From: an uncultured Bacillota bacterium
Lineage (GTDB): Bacteria > Bacillota_I > Bacilli_A > RFN20 > CAG-826
Assembly: GCA_949287245.1 (NCBI GenBank)
Contig: CASEFL010000006.1
Span: forward strand, 1-64,000
DNA length: 64,000 nt
Direction of reading: 5' to 3'
Translations under genes and position numbers: made by a program
Shown here: one piece after another, positions 1 to 7,883 of the stretch
Position numbering within the stretch: position 1 is the stretch's first letter
Layout: the number at the start of each line of letters is the position of its first letter
The notes under the pieces: generated by a model
What the model was told of the DNA's origin: nothing
What the model saw: the letters and a program-made list of their open reading frames with translations, nothing else
Databases searched by the model: none

Positions 1-41
1 AATTTAACGAGGAATAACTTCTCCTCGAGTGTTCTTTTCAT
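1..41 (-). CDS. start of a protein running off the left edge
   Basis: A GGAGG lies eight bases upstream of an ATG, followed by MKRTLEEKLFLVK with no stop before the edge. Only about 13 residues are visible, so no function can be given. A second ATG inside the SD region opens a 17-codon frame that closes at once and is less likely. Confidence 0.45.
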   Translation of the reverse strand, partial: MKRTLEEKLFLVK

Positions 42-105
42 AGAAAAAATCCTCCATTCATCTTACCCTACTTGGGCAAAATTATGGGGGATATTTCAAA
101 ACGTT

Positions 106-183
106 TGGTCGGGATGGTGGGATTCGAACCCGCGATCTTCTGCTCCCAAAGCAGACGCGTTAACCAAGCTGCGCTACATCCCG
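106..183 (-). tRNA. tRNA-Pro(TGG)
   Basis: Cloverleaf read on the minus strand: acceptor CGGGATG/CATCCCG, anticodon stem TCTGC/GCAGA with loop TTTGGGA, T-arm GGTTCGAATCC. The 3' CCA is encoded in the DNA. Confidence 0.95.
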
Positions 184-264
184 GCAGGCATGAAGTATAA
201 AGAGAATGAAGGATTGGTGCAAGTTTTTTCCTGCGATTCTTTCTTTGCTAGTTAAAAAAGAAAA

Positions 265-284
265 AACAAGCTTTAGGACTTGTT
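265..284 (-). terminator. intrinsic terminator of the 129-aa membrane protein gene
   Basis: Stem AACAAG/CTTGTT with an 8-base loop followed by TTTTTTCTTTTTT on the minus strand, directly after the stop codon. Confidence 0.7.
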
Positions 285-286
285 CA

Positions 287-676
287 TTAAAGGGATGAAA
301 AAATAAGAATTAAGAAGACAATAGTTAAAATAATTGCCACAGTGACAATAAGAAAACTAAACAAGTTCGCCCCACGTTCGTCTTTTTTAAAGGAACCAAT
401 CAAAGTGACAATGAATAACATTCCTGAGGCAATCAAAACAGGTAAAGTAACAAGAATTAAGGTAAGAACACAGAAAAAAGTTCCGATAACAAAAAGAATA
501 AAGTCCTCATTTATTGTATAGTTGAACATGACTTTTAATCCGTAAACCGCAAGCAAGGAAATGCCTAACATGACCAATGTTTGGAAAGCATAAAATATTC
601 TTCTTTTCCCTGGAGCGGCAACAATATCTAGAACCATGCCGATTGGACTAAATTTGCTTCGAAATAAGTTCTTCAT
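287..676 (-). CDS. small membrane protein of unknown function
   Basis: 129 aa with a basic N-terminus (KNLFRSKFSP) and three or four hydrophobic segments, roughly residues 33-52, 60-90 and 104-128, separated by a short polar loop containing FKKDERG. I do not recognise the family. It is a single gene with its own terminator and no obvious partners. It has no signal peptidase site or soluble domain, so it is probably an integral inner-membrane protein. SD quality is modest. Confidence 0.6.
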   Translation of the reverse strand: MKNLFRSKFSPIGMVLDIVAAPGKRRIFYAFQTLVMLGISLLAVYGLKVMFNYTINEDFILFVIGTFFCVLTLILVTLPVLIASGMLFIVTLIGSFKKDERGANLFSFLIVTVAIILTIVFLILIFSSL

Positions 677-957
677 TTTTATATTCTATTGGAAGGTCTT
701 TTTTCAAACAATGTAAAGAATACCAAAATATCCAAACTCTCTTTAAAGTGTAGCTTGTAGTAACCACTATAATTTTAATTGTTTAGACCATTAACTCTTG
801 ATTTACCATTTTTATATGAAAGATTCAGGTTTTTTACATCGTGCATTGGGAGCTTGACCATATAAAGATCATCATTATAAATATTGATAGTTCATTCCCG
901 TTCGCGCCTCCGTATGTCTTTTTCTTGTTAGAAAATTGGTAAAATCAAACACGGTAT

Positions 958-1355
958 TTACCTCTCAAAGTATCTTTTCCTTAATCTATCAGTCTGCTCT
1001 TTTGAAATAAGGCATTCAATTTCGTCAACATTAATAGAACTGTTTAATTGGTCACTATAACAATCGATTAAAGAACTATTCTCACGTATAGATTTTCTAT
1101 ATTCTGAAATTGCATCATTTAAGAATGGAAGTAATAAAGTTTTAGATTCTTCTTTTTCTAGAGAAAGCAGTTTTTCATATGGATATATGTAAACCTTTTG
1201 ATATTTCTAATAATGTTTTACCAGAGCATTCTAAAATGTCTATTTTCCCCGAGGCAATATCAATTAAAGTAGTTTTCGGAATCCCGCTTTTTTGGATAAC
1301 GCATAAACGGTTGTTCTTTTAATGGCTAATAAATCAAAAATGTCATACAAAACTA
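958..1355 (-). pseudogene. broken XRE-type regulator (antitoxin-like)
   Basis: Conceptual translation across three frames gives a helix-turn-helix: FDLLAIKRTTVYALSKK, then GIPKTTLIDIASGK, then a helical C-terminus ending KEQTDRLRKRYFER and a stop. At least two frame changes are needed, one in an A-rich run and one near the Tyr-Pro-Tyr junction. The helix-turn-helix with SGIPKTTL-type recognition helix is typical of small XRE regulators and antitoxins. A perfect 12-bp palindrome sits just upstream. The roughly 280 bp between this remnant and the membrane gene (about 677-957) shows nothing I can name. Confidence 0.65.
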
Positions 1356-1357
1356 TA

Positions 1358-1369
1358 TCGGTATACCGA
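1358..1369. promoter_or_regulatory. operator-like palindrome TCGGTATACCGA
   Basis: Perfect 12-bp inverted repeat immediately upstream of the XRE remnant, where an autoregulatory operator would be expected. Confidence 0.5.
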
Positions 1370-1459
1370 CCTAAAAAATGGATTTAAGTTATTCATAGGC
1401 ATTATGTTACCAACTAATTAAAATAAAATTGTTGATTCATAAGAATATCTTTTTTAGAA

Positions 1460-1602
1460 GAAAAACATTTATCTAGTAGACTTCCTTTTTTCTAGTAGAA
1501 CCAAATTCTAAAATCCGTCAGTTTAAACTAATTTTTATCCACTATTGAAATGTCAAAAAATTAAAAAATGCTCGATTACTCGAACAAGTATTTGTTTCTT
1601 TG
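1460..1602. repeat. 143-bp direct repeat, copy A
   Basis: Matches copy B base for base without gaps, with about seven mismatches. It contains two CTAGTAG iteron units and a copy of the tRNA-Arg terminator region, but no tRNA. Confidence 0.9.
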
Positions 1603-1684
1603 TCTTTATGATTTCTTTTGATTTAAAAAGACACTCTTATAAAAGATTGTTTTTATCAATAATTTTTAGAAAATAACTTGTCGA

Positions 1685-2506
1685 TTATTCGAGGTGATGA
1701 TTGGCCAGTAGGATTTTGCTTTGAAAATATTTTTCTTGAAAATTAACCGCTTTTTCAATTTCTTCCTTAGAGTAGTCTTCGTTTTGACCACAAACGACCA
1801 ATTTATCTTCGATGTCGTTCTTTCTATTTATTATTGCTAAAACTTTTCCCTCAAACGTTTTAATTGGTTTATCTATTCCTAGAATATAAGCGTCTTGATA
1901 TTCTCCATCAAGTGCTTTAATTTCTTTAATATATCCATAATTTAATGAATATATAATTCCATCATGATTGTACCCAATTTGTCGATCAATAAATACTTTT
2001 ACTTTTTGGCCAATTAAGGTTTTGAGTTTTTCAGTGTAGAACAAACGCTTAGCAACTTTATAAGCTTTCTCGTTATTAGGGGAATTATCGTAATTAATGT
2101 TTTCTATCATTCTTTCGGCCGCATCAACTATGTCGAAAGTATGATAAATATTGTAGTATTTGATAATTTCCTTTGCGTTGAAAAGCTTATAGACGCTTTT
2201 GCTTGACAAGTTATATTTTAAGCAAAGACATCTATAAATATAACCTATCCAAAACATTTGGTCAGGACTATATTTTATTTCGCCATAATTACTTTTACCA
2301 AATTCTTTATCGATGATATCAAAAACTTCTTCCATGGCATCAAAACGATATAAATAAACTTTGTCATCAAATGATGTAGCAATAGAAGAATAGACAAAAC
2401 GCCTTATAAAAATTGGGGAGCTGTAAGTTGTTTTAATAACCGATGCTTCAAATATTTTAGCTTGTGCTTGGCATAATTTTAATTCAATATAATTAAGTGG
2501 TGTCAT
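1685..2506 (-). CDS. antitoxin-like protein with a C-terminal inorganic-pyrophosphatase-like domain
   Basis: 273 aa in two parts. Residues 1-150 are a helical domain (FIRRFVYSS, QMFWIGYIYR, SSKSVYKLFN) that I associate with partners of DUF3990-type toxins. Residues 163-265 resemble a compact family I soluble pyrophosphatase: NYGYI (189-193) then DGEYQDAYILG (200-210), comparable to NYGYI...DGDPxD in true enzymes, so acidic metal ligands D200, E202 and D205 are present. It starts ATGA-overlapped with the upstream ADP-ribosyltransferase-like gene, so the two are translationally coupled. Its role may be neutralising the toxin or hydrolysing a phosphorylated product. The antitoxin role is inference. 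Confidence 0.7.
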   Translation of the reverse strand: MTPLNYIELKLCQAQAKIFEASVIKTTYSSPIFIRRFVYSSIATSFDDKVYLYRFDAMEEVFDIIDKEFGKSNYGEIKYSPDQMFWIGYIYRCLCLKYNLSSKSVYKLFNAKEIIKYYNIYHTFDIVDAAERMIENINYDNSPNNEKAYKVAKRLFYTEKLKTLIGQKVKVFIDRQIGYNHDGIIYSLNYGYIKEIKALDGEYQDAYILGIDKPIKTFEGKVLAIINRKNDIEDKLVVCGQNEDYSKEEIEKAVNFQEKYFQSKILLANHHLE

Positions 2507-3357
2507 TTAAGTATTTCCTCAATATATCGGCCTTTATTCTTATATTGAATGCGGGCAATTTTAACTTTTTGAGATCCGTTATTTGTTAGTGTGGTTCTAT
2601 TATCAAGATAATGAGTTTTTTCTTTCTGACAAACAAACATTTCTTTTAGGAAGTTAATCTTCTTTAAAGCTTTGTTTGTCTTTAGGACATATTGAAAGCC
2701 TAAATTCGTTGCTGCTAGTGCGTGTCGACATTGCTCGTCAGTAATCTCGTTTCCTACAAATTCAGCGATGATATCAAACATTCGATTGTCGGCAATTGGA
2801 GCAACAATGACATCGTAGTTAGACAATTTGTCAATAAGGCTTTTGATTAAAGGACTATTTTTGTAATCAGCAAGCCAGCCTCGAAAATATGCAATGGCAA
2901 TCATCCATTCAGTATTCACGTTAAATTTATATGTATTTAATCCACTTAAGTTTAAGCAAAAACAATATACAATATTCTGATTTATAACTGAAATGTAGTT
3001 TGCACCTTGCTCAAATGTCTCTCCTAAATAAAAACCAATTCCAAAATCATTTGTTGGTTTAGAATTTGTAGCAAAATCTATTGGCATAGCGAATGGCCTT
3101 TTGGCTCCATGAAATAAAACAATGGTTTTCTTATTTTCATATTCTTCTTTTAAAAGTTGTTCGTATATTTTGTTTAAATATATGCCATTATCGTAAGCAT
3201 AAGAATATACTTTCTCAAGATTTGTGGATCCAATGCCTTTTCGCCCAAATTTCCAATTGTTTATCGTTTCTGACGAAACATTTAGTTTTTTTGAAAGATC
3301 GGACTCATTTATTTGCAAGACCTCGCTGATGATTGTAATTTCATTAGTCAAATTCAT
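2503..3357 (-). CDS. XRE helix-turn-helix plus DUF3990-type (ADP-ribosyltransferase-like) toxin
   Basis: 284 aa. Residues about 8-65 form an XRE helix-turn-helix (SSETINNWKFGRKG). Residues about 78-260 carry the DUF3990 pattern: VLFHGAKRP (His83), DFGIGFYLGETFEQGANY (104-121), YDVIVAPIADNRMFD and GFQYVLKTNKAL. This family is related to the ART fold and is found in toxin-antitoxin loci. The fused DNA-binding domain probably lets the protein autoregulate; tandem operator-like repeats lie directly upstream. The gene overlaps the next one by four bases. Target and NAD use are not visible from sequence. Confidence 0.75.
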   Translation of the reverse strand: MNLTNEITIISEVLQINESDLSKKLNVSSETINNWKFGRKGIGSTNLEKVYSYAYDNGIYLNKIYEQLLKEEYENKKTIVLFHGAKRPFAMPIDFATNSKPTNDFGIGFYLGETFEQGANYISVINQNIVYCFCLNLSGLNTYKFNVNTEWMIAIAYFRGWLADYKNSPLIKSLIDKLSNYDVIVAPIADNRMFDIIAEFVGNEITDEQCRHALAATNLGFQYVLKTNKALKKINFLKEMFVCQKEKTHYLDNRTTLTNNGSQKVKIARIQYKNKGRYIEEILK

Positions 3358-3384
3358 AAGATACCACCATTCCTAACTTGATTT

Positions 3385-3449
3385 TACAAAAGTTTAAAAA
3401 CAAGTTCAACAATTTAAAAACTTGTTAATACAAAAGTTTAAAAACAAGT
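3385..3449 (-). promoter_or_regulatory. tandem operator repeats upstream of the ART-like module
   Basis: An identical 21-bp unit (ACAAAAGTTTAAAAACAAG core) occurs twice, 44 bp apart, with an oppositely oriented related element (AATTTAAAAACTTGTT) between them. The spacing is close to four helical turns. Likely binding sites for the module's own XRE domain. Confidence 0.6.
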
Positions 3450-3552
3450 AAGTAATTAAAAGATAATTCACATTTTTCTCGTTCGAAATAAAATTATGTT
3501 TTAATGTAAAACAAAATCTTTGAATTTCCCATGAGAGTGGTTAATGAGTATT

Positions 3553-3803
3553 TCAACCTTTATCAAAGCCTCTCATCTTTCCTGCCAAACGAATATCAGT
3601 GCAAGGAAATGAATAGATCCATAAATCCGCTTTTGACCATCTATCTATATTTTTGATGTCACCTAAGTTATTAGTTAATCCGTGAAGTAACTCATATGCT
3701 TTGCTCGCGAATTTACCGTTTTCACTGACGTCTAAATTTTCCTACTCAATACTAGCTTCAACGCTTCTTTTTGACTTCCGATACCTGCAAAAAGTTCTAT
3801 CAC
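3553..3803 (-). pseudogene. truncated DNA (cytosine-5) methyltransferase fragment
   Basis: Two frames together read VIELFAGIGSQKEALKLVLS and then SKAYELLHGL...WIYSFPCTDIRLAGKMRG. These are C5-methyltransferase motif I (ELFAGIG) and motif IV (the catalytic PC). A frame change separates them and the rest of the enzyme, including the target-recognition region, is missing. It is a dead N-terminal fragment inside the tRNA-adjacent islet, probably left from a lost restriction-modification or prophage gene. Confidence 0.8.
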
Positions 3804-3895
3804 CTTTATCCTTTATAAACACCTCTCAAAGTCTTAAGAACTTCAAAAGGCATTTATTTCGCTAAAGCTAAGATTTTGTGCGGGGTATCATTTCT

Positions 3896-3959
3896 CTAGT
3901 AGGGTATCGTTTTTCTAGTAGAGAAACATTTATCTAGTAGACTTCCATTTTTCTAGTAG
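3896..3959. repeat. four iteron-like units with exact 19-bp period
   Basis: CTAGTAG begins at 3896, 3915, 3934 and 3953, each preceded by a T-rich stretch (TTTNTCTAGTAG). The last two units are within the 143-bp repeat and recur at 1473 and 1492 with the same period. Confidence 0.8.
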
Positions 3960-4063
3960 AACCAAATTCTAAAATCCGTCAGTTTAAACTAATTTTCATC
4001 CACTATTGAAATGTCAAAAAATTAAAAAATGCTCGATTACTCGAGCAAATATGAGTTTCTTTG
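3921..4063. repeat. 143-bp direct repeat, copy B, abutting tRNA-Arg
   Basis: Exactly 2,461 bp from copy A with no indels and about 95% identity. It begins inside the iterons and ends at the encoded CCA of tRNA-Arg. Confidence 0.9.
4031..4046 (-). terminator. tRNA-Arg(ACG) terminator
   Basis: Minus-strand stem GCTCGA/TCGAGC with a 4-base loop, then ATTTTTTAATTTTTTG. The copy at 1571-1586 retains most of the stem and may end the ART-like operon. Confidence 0.65.
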
Positions 4064-4138
4064 GCGCGCCAGGCAGGATTCGAACCCGCGACCCTCAGAT
4101 TCGTAGTCTGATACTCTATCCAGCTGAGCTACTGGCGC
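4062..4138 (-). tRNA. tRNA-Arg(ACG)
   Basis: Acceptor GCGCCAG/CTGGCGC, anticodon stem TCAGA/TCTGA with loop CTACGAA, canonical T-arm, CCA encoded. Its 3' flank is the duplicated 143-bp repeat. Confidence 0.95.
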
Positions 4139-4320
4139 ATTCCTATTTCTTAAAAATAGGCAAGCGCGATATTACCGCTTCCCTATCCTTGATGCAAGAA
4201 AAATCGTTGAAATCTTCTTATTTGACTTTATCACACCTAAAAGTAAATGAATTTTCTCATTTTCCTTCTTTCTTTTTTCTCTGAGTTTCTGGTTGTTCTT
4301 TCTCTTTTTTCTCGATAATT

Positions 4321-4877
4321 TCAGCAAGAATAAGCCCGCCAAAAAAGAAAGAAGAAAGCAAGAGAAACTCCTAAAATCCCATAGGGAGAATGAAGATAAA
4401 GGGTTAGTGCTCCAATTTGAGGAATGACCCCAACAACCTTTCCTTTTACATCATGAAAATCGACTACCCCATCAAGAATGTTATTCGCATCGCCTCTTGT
4501 CCATATTTTTTCCTCACTAACATCAATACGAACAATGCGGTGACACATTAAACCATAGTCATCATCAACAAAAAGAATCACATCGTAAATACCTAAATCC
4601 TCGATTGAATCTACCTCCAAAGCAAAGATTAAATCATTTTTGTAATAACGATCTTCATGTCCTTTTAAGAATTCAACATTCTCTTGATGAACACTAGCCA
4701 TCGATGAACTCGAAATTACGGATAAACGCAATCCAAATAAGGAGGCGTTATAACTTGTGTTAACCATAAGGAAAAAGCAAGAAAAAAGACCACAATAAAA
4801 CCAAGAATACTAGAACAAACTTTTAATAATATTGTTCTTATTCTCTTTTCCTTTGCATCTTTCTTTTCTTTTTCCAT
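4321..4877 (-). pseudogene. frameshifted type I signal peptidase (SipW-like)
   Basis: The downstream part (148 codons from an internal ATG at 4767) has the S26 pattern: LRLSVISSSSMASV with the likely catalytic Ser in the SSSM motif, then YDVILFVDDD, HRIVRID, WTRGDANN, and a C-terminal membrane helix. The required N-terminal membrane anchor lies upstream in another frame: MEKEKKDAKEKR then KVCSSILGFIVVFFLAFSLW. Joining them needs a -1 shift around T-rich runs. No good SD precedes the upstream ATG, and the usual SGSM is SSSM. This is either a recent pseudogene or a one-base sequencing error. If active it would process exported proteins. Confidence 0.65.
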
Positions 4878-4885
4878 ACAACAAA

Positions 4886-4915
4886 AGACGTAGAGAGGAA
4901 AGCCTCTCCACGTCT
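4886..4915 (-). terminator. terminator after the carbohydrate-binding-like gene
   Basis: Thirteen-base stem AGACGTGGAGAGG/CCTCTCTACGTCT on the minus strand (one G-U), loop CTTT, followed by TTTGTTG. The wobble pair is stable only in the minus transcript. Confidence 0.75.
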
Positions 4916-4930
4916 TAATTTTATTTATTT

Positions 4931-5512
4931 TTAATTATTTACGTTACTTGTGGTGATTTGATCAGAGCCAGTCCCTTTCCAGTAAACACCATTTAAACCA
5001 GCAGGAACCGTAAGGTTATCACCACTAGACCAAATGTCATTATTCTCGTGATGCGCTTTAATCTCTGCTCCTTCAGGGAGTTCTCCAAGCCACATCCATT
5101 CACAATCACCGCTTTCAATGTTCAGGACCATTTCGTAGTTATCATCGGCAGTATTCCAACCATTCATAGAACCTGTAACATAAGCGACTTGATAAGTAGG
5201 ATCATCCGTTAAGGAAATATCCACGGAATAGGTGGCTTCAGCGTAATTTGTTACATAATCCGCACCAGTTAAGGATTCATCAAGAGTCACCGTTAAAGAA
5301 ACAGGATTATAGTTTGCCCCCTCATTTCCTGGCGCAACAGTAAAATCATCTCCTACATAAATATAAGTGGAAAGAGTGCCGGTAATTGTACCAGTTTCAG
5401 CATTCGCTTCCCCAAACTCCAAAGTGTTAAGGGTAGCGGTATTTGCAAAATGAGTCCCTTCCTTATAAGTAATAGAACAGGTGGGAGTTAGATAATTGAC
5501 CAAACCTTTCAA
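4931..5512 (-). CDS. fragment-like protein with a starch-binding-type C-terminus
   Basis: 193 aa starting at a TTG ten bases after AAGGG; an in-frame stop lies just upstream, so no longer start is possible. Residues about 108-185 (YVTGSMNGWNTADDNYEMVL, WLGELPEGAEIKAHHE, GLNGVYWKG) resemble a beta-sandwich carbohydrate-binding module such as CBM20 or SusE-like domains. Residues 15-105 look like another beta-rich surface domain. There is no signal peptide, which such modules need. It is therefore probably a truncated remnant of a larger exported protein. The CBM assignment is tentative. Confidence 0.5.
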   Translation of the reverse strand: MKGLVNYLTPTCSITYKEGTHFANTATLNTLEFGEANAETGTITGTLSTYIYVGDDFTVAPGNEGANYNPVSLTVTLDESLTGADYVTNYAEATYSVDISLTDDPTYQVAYVTGSMNGWNTADDNYEMVLNIESGDCEWMWLGELPEGAEIKAHHENNDIWSSGDNLTVPAGLNGVYWKGTGSDQITTSNVNN

Positions 5513-5636
5513 GTTTGTAAGCCCTTACATGTGCATTGTTATAGAAATTGTGAAGATTTTTACAAGTGAAAATGAAAACGCTTATAAAAAATGAGAAAAT
5601 TATTCTTATTTTTAAATTTCATTGTTAATTTAATGA

Positions 5637-7547
5637 TTAAGATAAAGGCGCGCGAACACTTTCAACATAAGGAGTAGGATGGCATAAAGAAGGATTTTTA
5701 CTTGAAATTACTCCACCTCCAGTGATATTACCAAACATCTCTCCCCAACCATTTTCATAGTTTAAATATTCTTGAAAATCGTTGTAATGATTATAAGTAT
5801 AGAAAACATAACGATCCTCAGGACGAACTTCTTCTCCCGTATCTAGATAATAACGAGAATAGACGATTCTTGCCGCACCACGAGAAATTTCGTAACCATC
5901 GTTATAAATCTTATTAGGATAATTCGGATCGCAATCTGTCCCTGTCGTGCCTATATCTACTTCATAATAAAGCAAATTCCCTCCGCATCCTGCAATATGA
6001 GGAAGTTCCGGTTCATAAGGATAACTTTCCACGTCTCCATAAAACTCACTATGATTCAGCCTTAAATATTCACCCCAAGGAGAAGAGAAAGGATTCGCAC
6101 TTTTGCTTATAGAGTAATTAATCGGCACATCACCCCAAGCATAAATATAGGCGGATACTTCCTCTAGTGAGGTATAAGCAGCACCATAATAAACCGTAAA
6201 AGCATTATCGCCATTTTCGTCCATAACCGTATAGGCTTTTCCTTGTTCGGAATAGTTCATCACGGTGTTATGAATGTATTTTCCATCTTTTACTGGTCGA
6301 TTTGCAGAGATTTCCGGTTCTTGAGAAGGCACTTCCAGTGTACCGGACATCAGATAACATTCGCTTCGATAACAAGCATCTTGATAGGAAAAAGCAGGCT
6401 CATAAGAAGAGTAAAATTCCTCTTTTTTTATAGAAATATAAGGGTTTTCTTTCACTTCTTCGATTATTTTTATTTTTAAAGAGTTCGACATTTCTCCATA
6501 CATATCGTATAGATAAAATTCCACTTCTCCTAAAGCCTCACTTTGAAAAAATAAATCGCCCATCCCGTTTAAAACCAAGGTAAATAAAGAACTTTCAACA
6601 CTTGAATATAAGTGATTGATATTCCCTTGATAATTTCTTATATCAATTTTTTCATAATCACCAAGAACAATCGTTTGTTCTTTCATTTCAATTTTGAAAC
6701 TATAAATACGAATCGTTATGGTATTTGAAAAAATGCCATCATACTCCGCGCGCACTTTCATAATGCCGGGCGAAGAAACGTATAAATCAGACCCTTCAAA
6801 GGAACCAAGTTCTTCTCCTTCTAAAATCAAAAAATGCACTTTTTCCAAAGGGATAGAAGGATCAACAGATGAAACGAAGTTAACAAAAGAACCAGCTTGC
6901 ACTTCTTGGTCTTCTCCTATGGAAAAAGAAGTTATGCGAGATAAAACTTCAACATTTAATTTTGCTGTAATCCGTCCTTCATTCTTTGACAAGAAGGATA
7001 ATGTTATGACTGTGTTTCCTTCTTTTTTGCCAAAGAGAGTTAAAGAAGATGAGGTACTTTCCTTAACATCACAAATACGGGAATCGCTTATGGTTAATTC
7101 ATAATCCGAAGCGTTGGTTTTAAAAGAAACTATGACTTCTTCCCCTACTCTTAAAGAGCAAGAGGGAGATTCAAAAAAGAGGTATGGTTCCTCTTTTGTC
7201 GGGCAAACAATAACGTCTAAAGTATCCTCTAGATTCGAGGTAAATGCCTTTATCTTTGCATTTCCGACCTTTTTTGCGTGAAGATAACCATTCTCATCGA
7301 CAAAAACAAGGGAGGGATTTGAGGATTCATACGTTATCTTTTCTTCAATAAGGGCGCTTTCAATTTCTAAAGGACAACTTTCGCCCGGTACTAAAGTAAG
7401 TGGATCTTTATTTAAAATTTGAAGATAAGGAATAGGTTCTGGTGGAATATAGGATGTTGTTGCTTGAATCTTACAAGAAGATAAGCCTAATGGCATAAAA
7501 AGAAAACCGAATAATCCGATGAATAAGAAAGTTAATTTATTTCTCAT
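5637..7547 (-). CDS. Ig-like lipoprotein with a C-terminal barnase-like ribonuclease domain
   Basis: 636 aa from the ATG eight bases after GGAGG. It has a lipoprotein signal ending LGLSSC and a BIG2-like repeat (residues about 45-115, PGESCPLEI, SNPSLVFVDENGYL). Further beta-rich segments extend to about 370. Residues about 455-600 match barnase-family RNases: SLEEVSAYIYAWGDVPINYS parallels the barnase N-terminus, YEVDIG gives the catalytic Glu (529), ARIVYS gives Arg (560), and FYTYNHYNDF gives His (587). This predicts an extracellular, membrane-anchored RNase. No barstar-like inhibitor gene is visible nearby. The domain call is by motif recognition, without a search. Confidence 0.7.
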   Translation of the reverse strand: MRNKLTFLFIGLFGFLFMPLGLSSCKIQATTSYIPPEPIPYLQILNKDPLTLVPGESCPLEIESALIEEKITYESSNPSLVFVDENGYLHAKKVGNAKIKAFTSNLEDTLDVIVCPTKEEPYLFFESPSCSLRVGEEVIVSFKTNASDYELTISDSRICDVKESTSSSLTLFGKKEGNTVITLSFLSKNEGRITAKLNVEVLSRITSFSIGEDQEVQAGSFVNFVSSVDPSIPLEKVHFLILEGEELGSFEGSDLYVSSPGIMKVRAEYDGIFSNTITIRIYSFKIEMKEQTIVLGDYEKIDIRNYQGNINHLYSSVESSLFTLVLNGMGDLFFQSEALGEVEFYLYDMYGEMSNSLKIKIIEEVKENPYISIKKEEFYSSYEPAFSYQDACYRSECYLMSGTLEVPSQEPEISANRPVKDGKYIHNTVMNYSEQGKAYTVMDENGDNAFTVYYGAAYTSLEEVSAYIYAWGDVPINYSISKSANPFSSPWGEYLRLNHSEFYGDVESYPYEPELPHIAGCGGNLLYYEVDIGTTGTDCDPNYPNKIYNDGYEISRGAARIVYSRYYLDTGEEVRPEDRYVFYTYNHYNDFQEYLNYENGWGEMFGNITGGGVISSKNPSLCHPTPYVESVRAPLS

Positions 7548-7602
7548 TAACATTTCCTCCTAAGATAGATGACGTCTATCGAAAGAAAAAAGTTTTAAAA
7601 AA

Positions 7603-7619
7603 CCGATTCAAAGAATCGG
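7603..7619 (-). terminator. terminator of tRNA-Arg(TCG)
   Basis: Minus-strand stem CCGATTC/GAATCGG with loop TTT, then six T residues. Confidence 0.8.
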
Positions 7620-7627
7620 GAGAAACG

Positions 7628-7701
7628 CGCGCCAGGCAGGACTCGAACCCGCGGCCCTCAGGTTCGAAGCCTGATGCTCTATCCATCTGAGCTACTGGCG
7701 C
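7628..7701 (-). tRNA. tRNA-Arg(TCG)
   Basis: Acceptor GCGCCAG/CTGGCGC, anticodon stem TCAGG/CCTGA with loop CTTCGAA. It is close in sequence to the ACG isoacceptor in this window. CCA is not encoded, unlike the other four tRNAs here. Confidence 0.95.
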
Positions 7702-7847
7702 AAGCGCATGTATTATACGCATTTTTAAAAGGATATATACGATAAATACGCATAAAACTTTTTTATCGATTGTTTTATTTTTCTTCTTTTTTAAACAGAC
7801 TCTTAAGTAATTTCTATAAAAAAAGATAGTGTATTAAAACAGAAAAA

Positions 7848-7873
7848 ACCTCCTAGATAACAATCTAAGAGGT
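7848..7873 (-). terminator. terminator of tRNA-Cys
   Basis: Eleven-base stem ACCTCTTAGAT/ATCTAGGAGGT (one wobble) with loop TGTT, followed by TTTTTTC. Confidence 0.8.
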
Positions 7874-7883
7874 AACTTTATTA

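Noticed and set aside
3896-3959. CRISPR-like array
   Set aside because: The 19-bp units are contiguous with almost no spacer, and no cas genes are present.
1-4140. Prophage at the left end
   Set aside because: No structural, integrase or replication genes are visible. Only decayed accessory pieces and one intact two-gene module remain.
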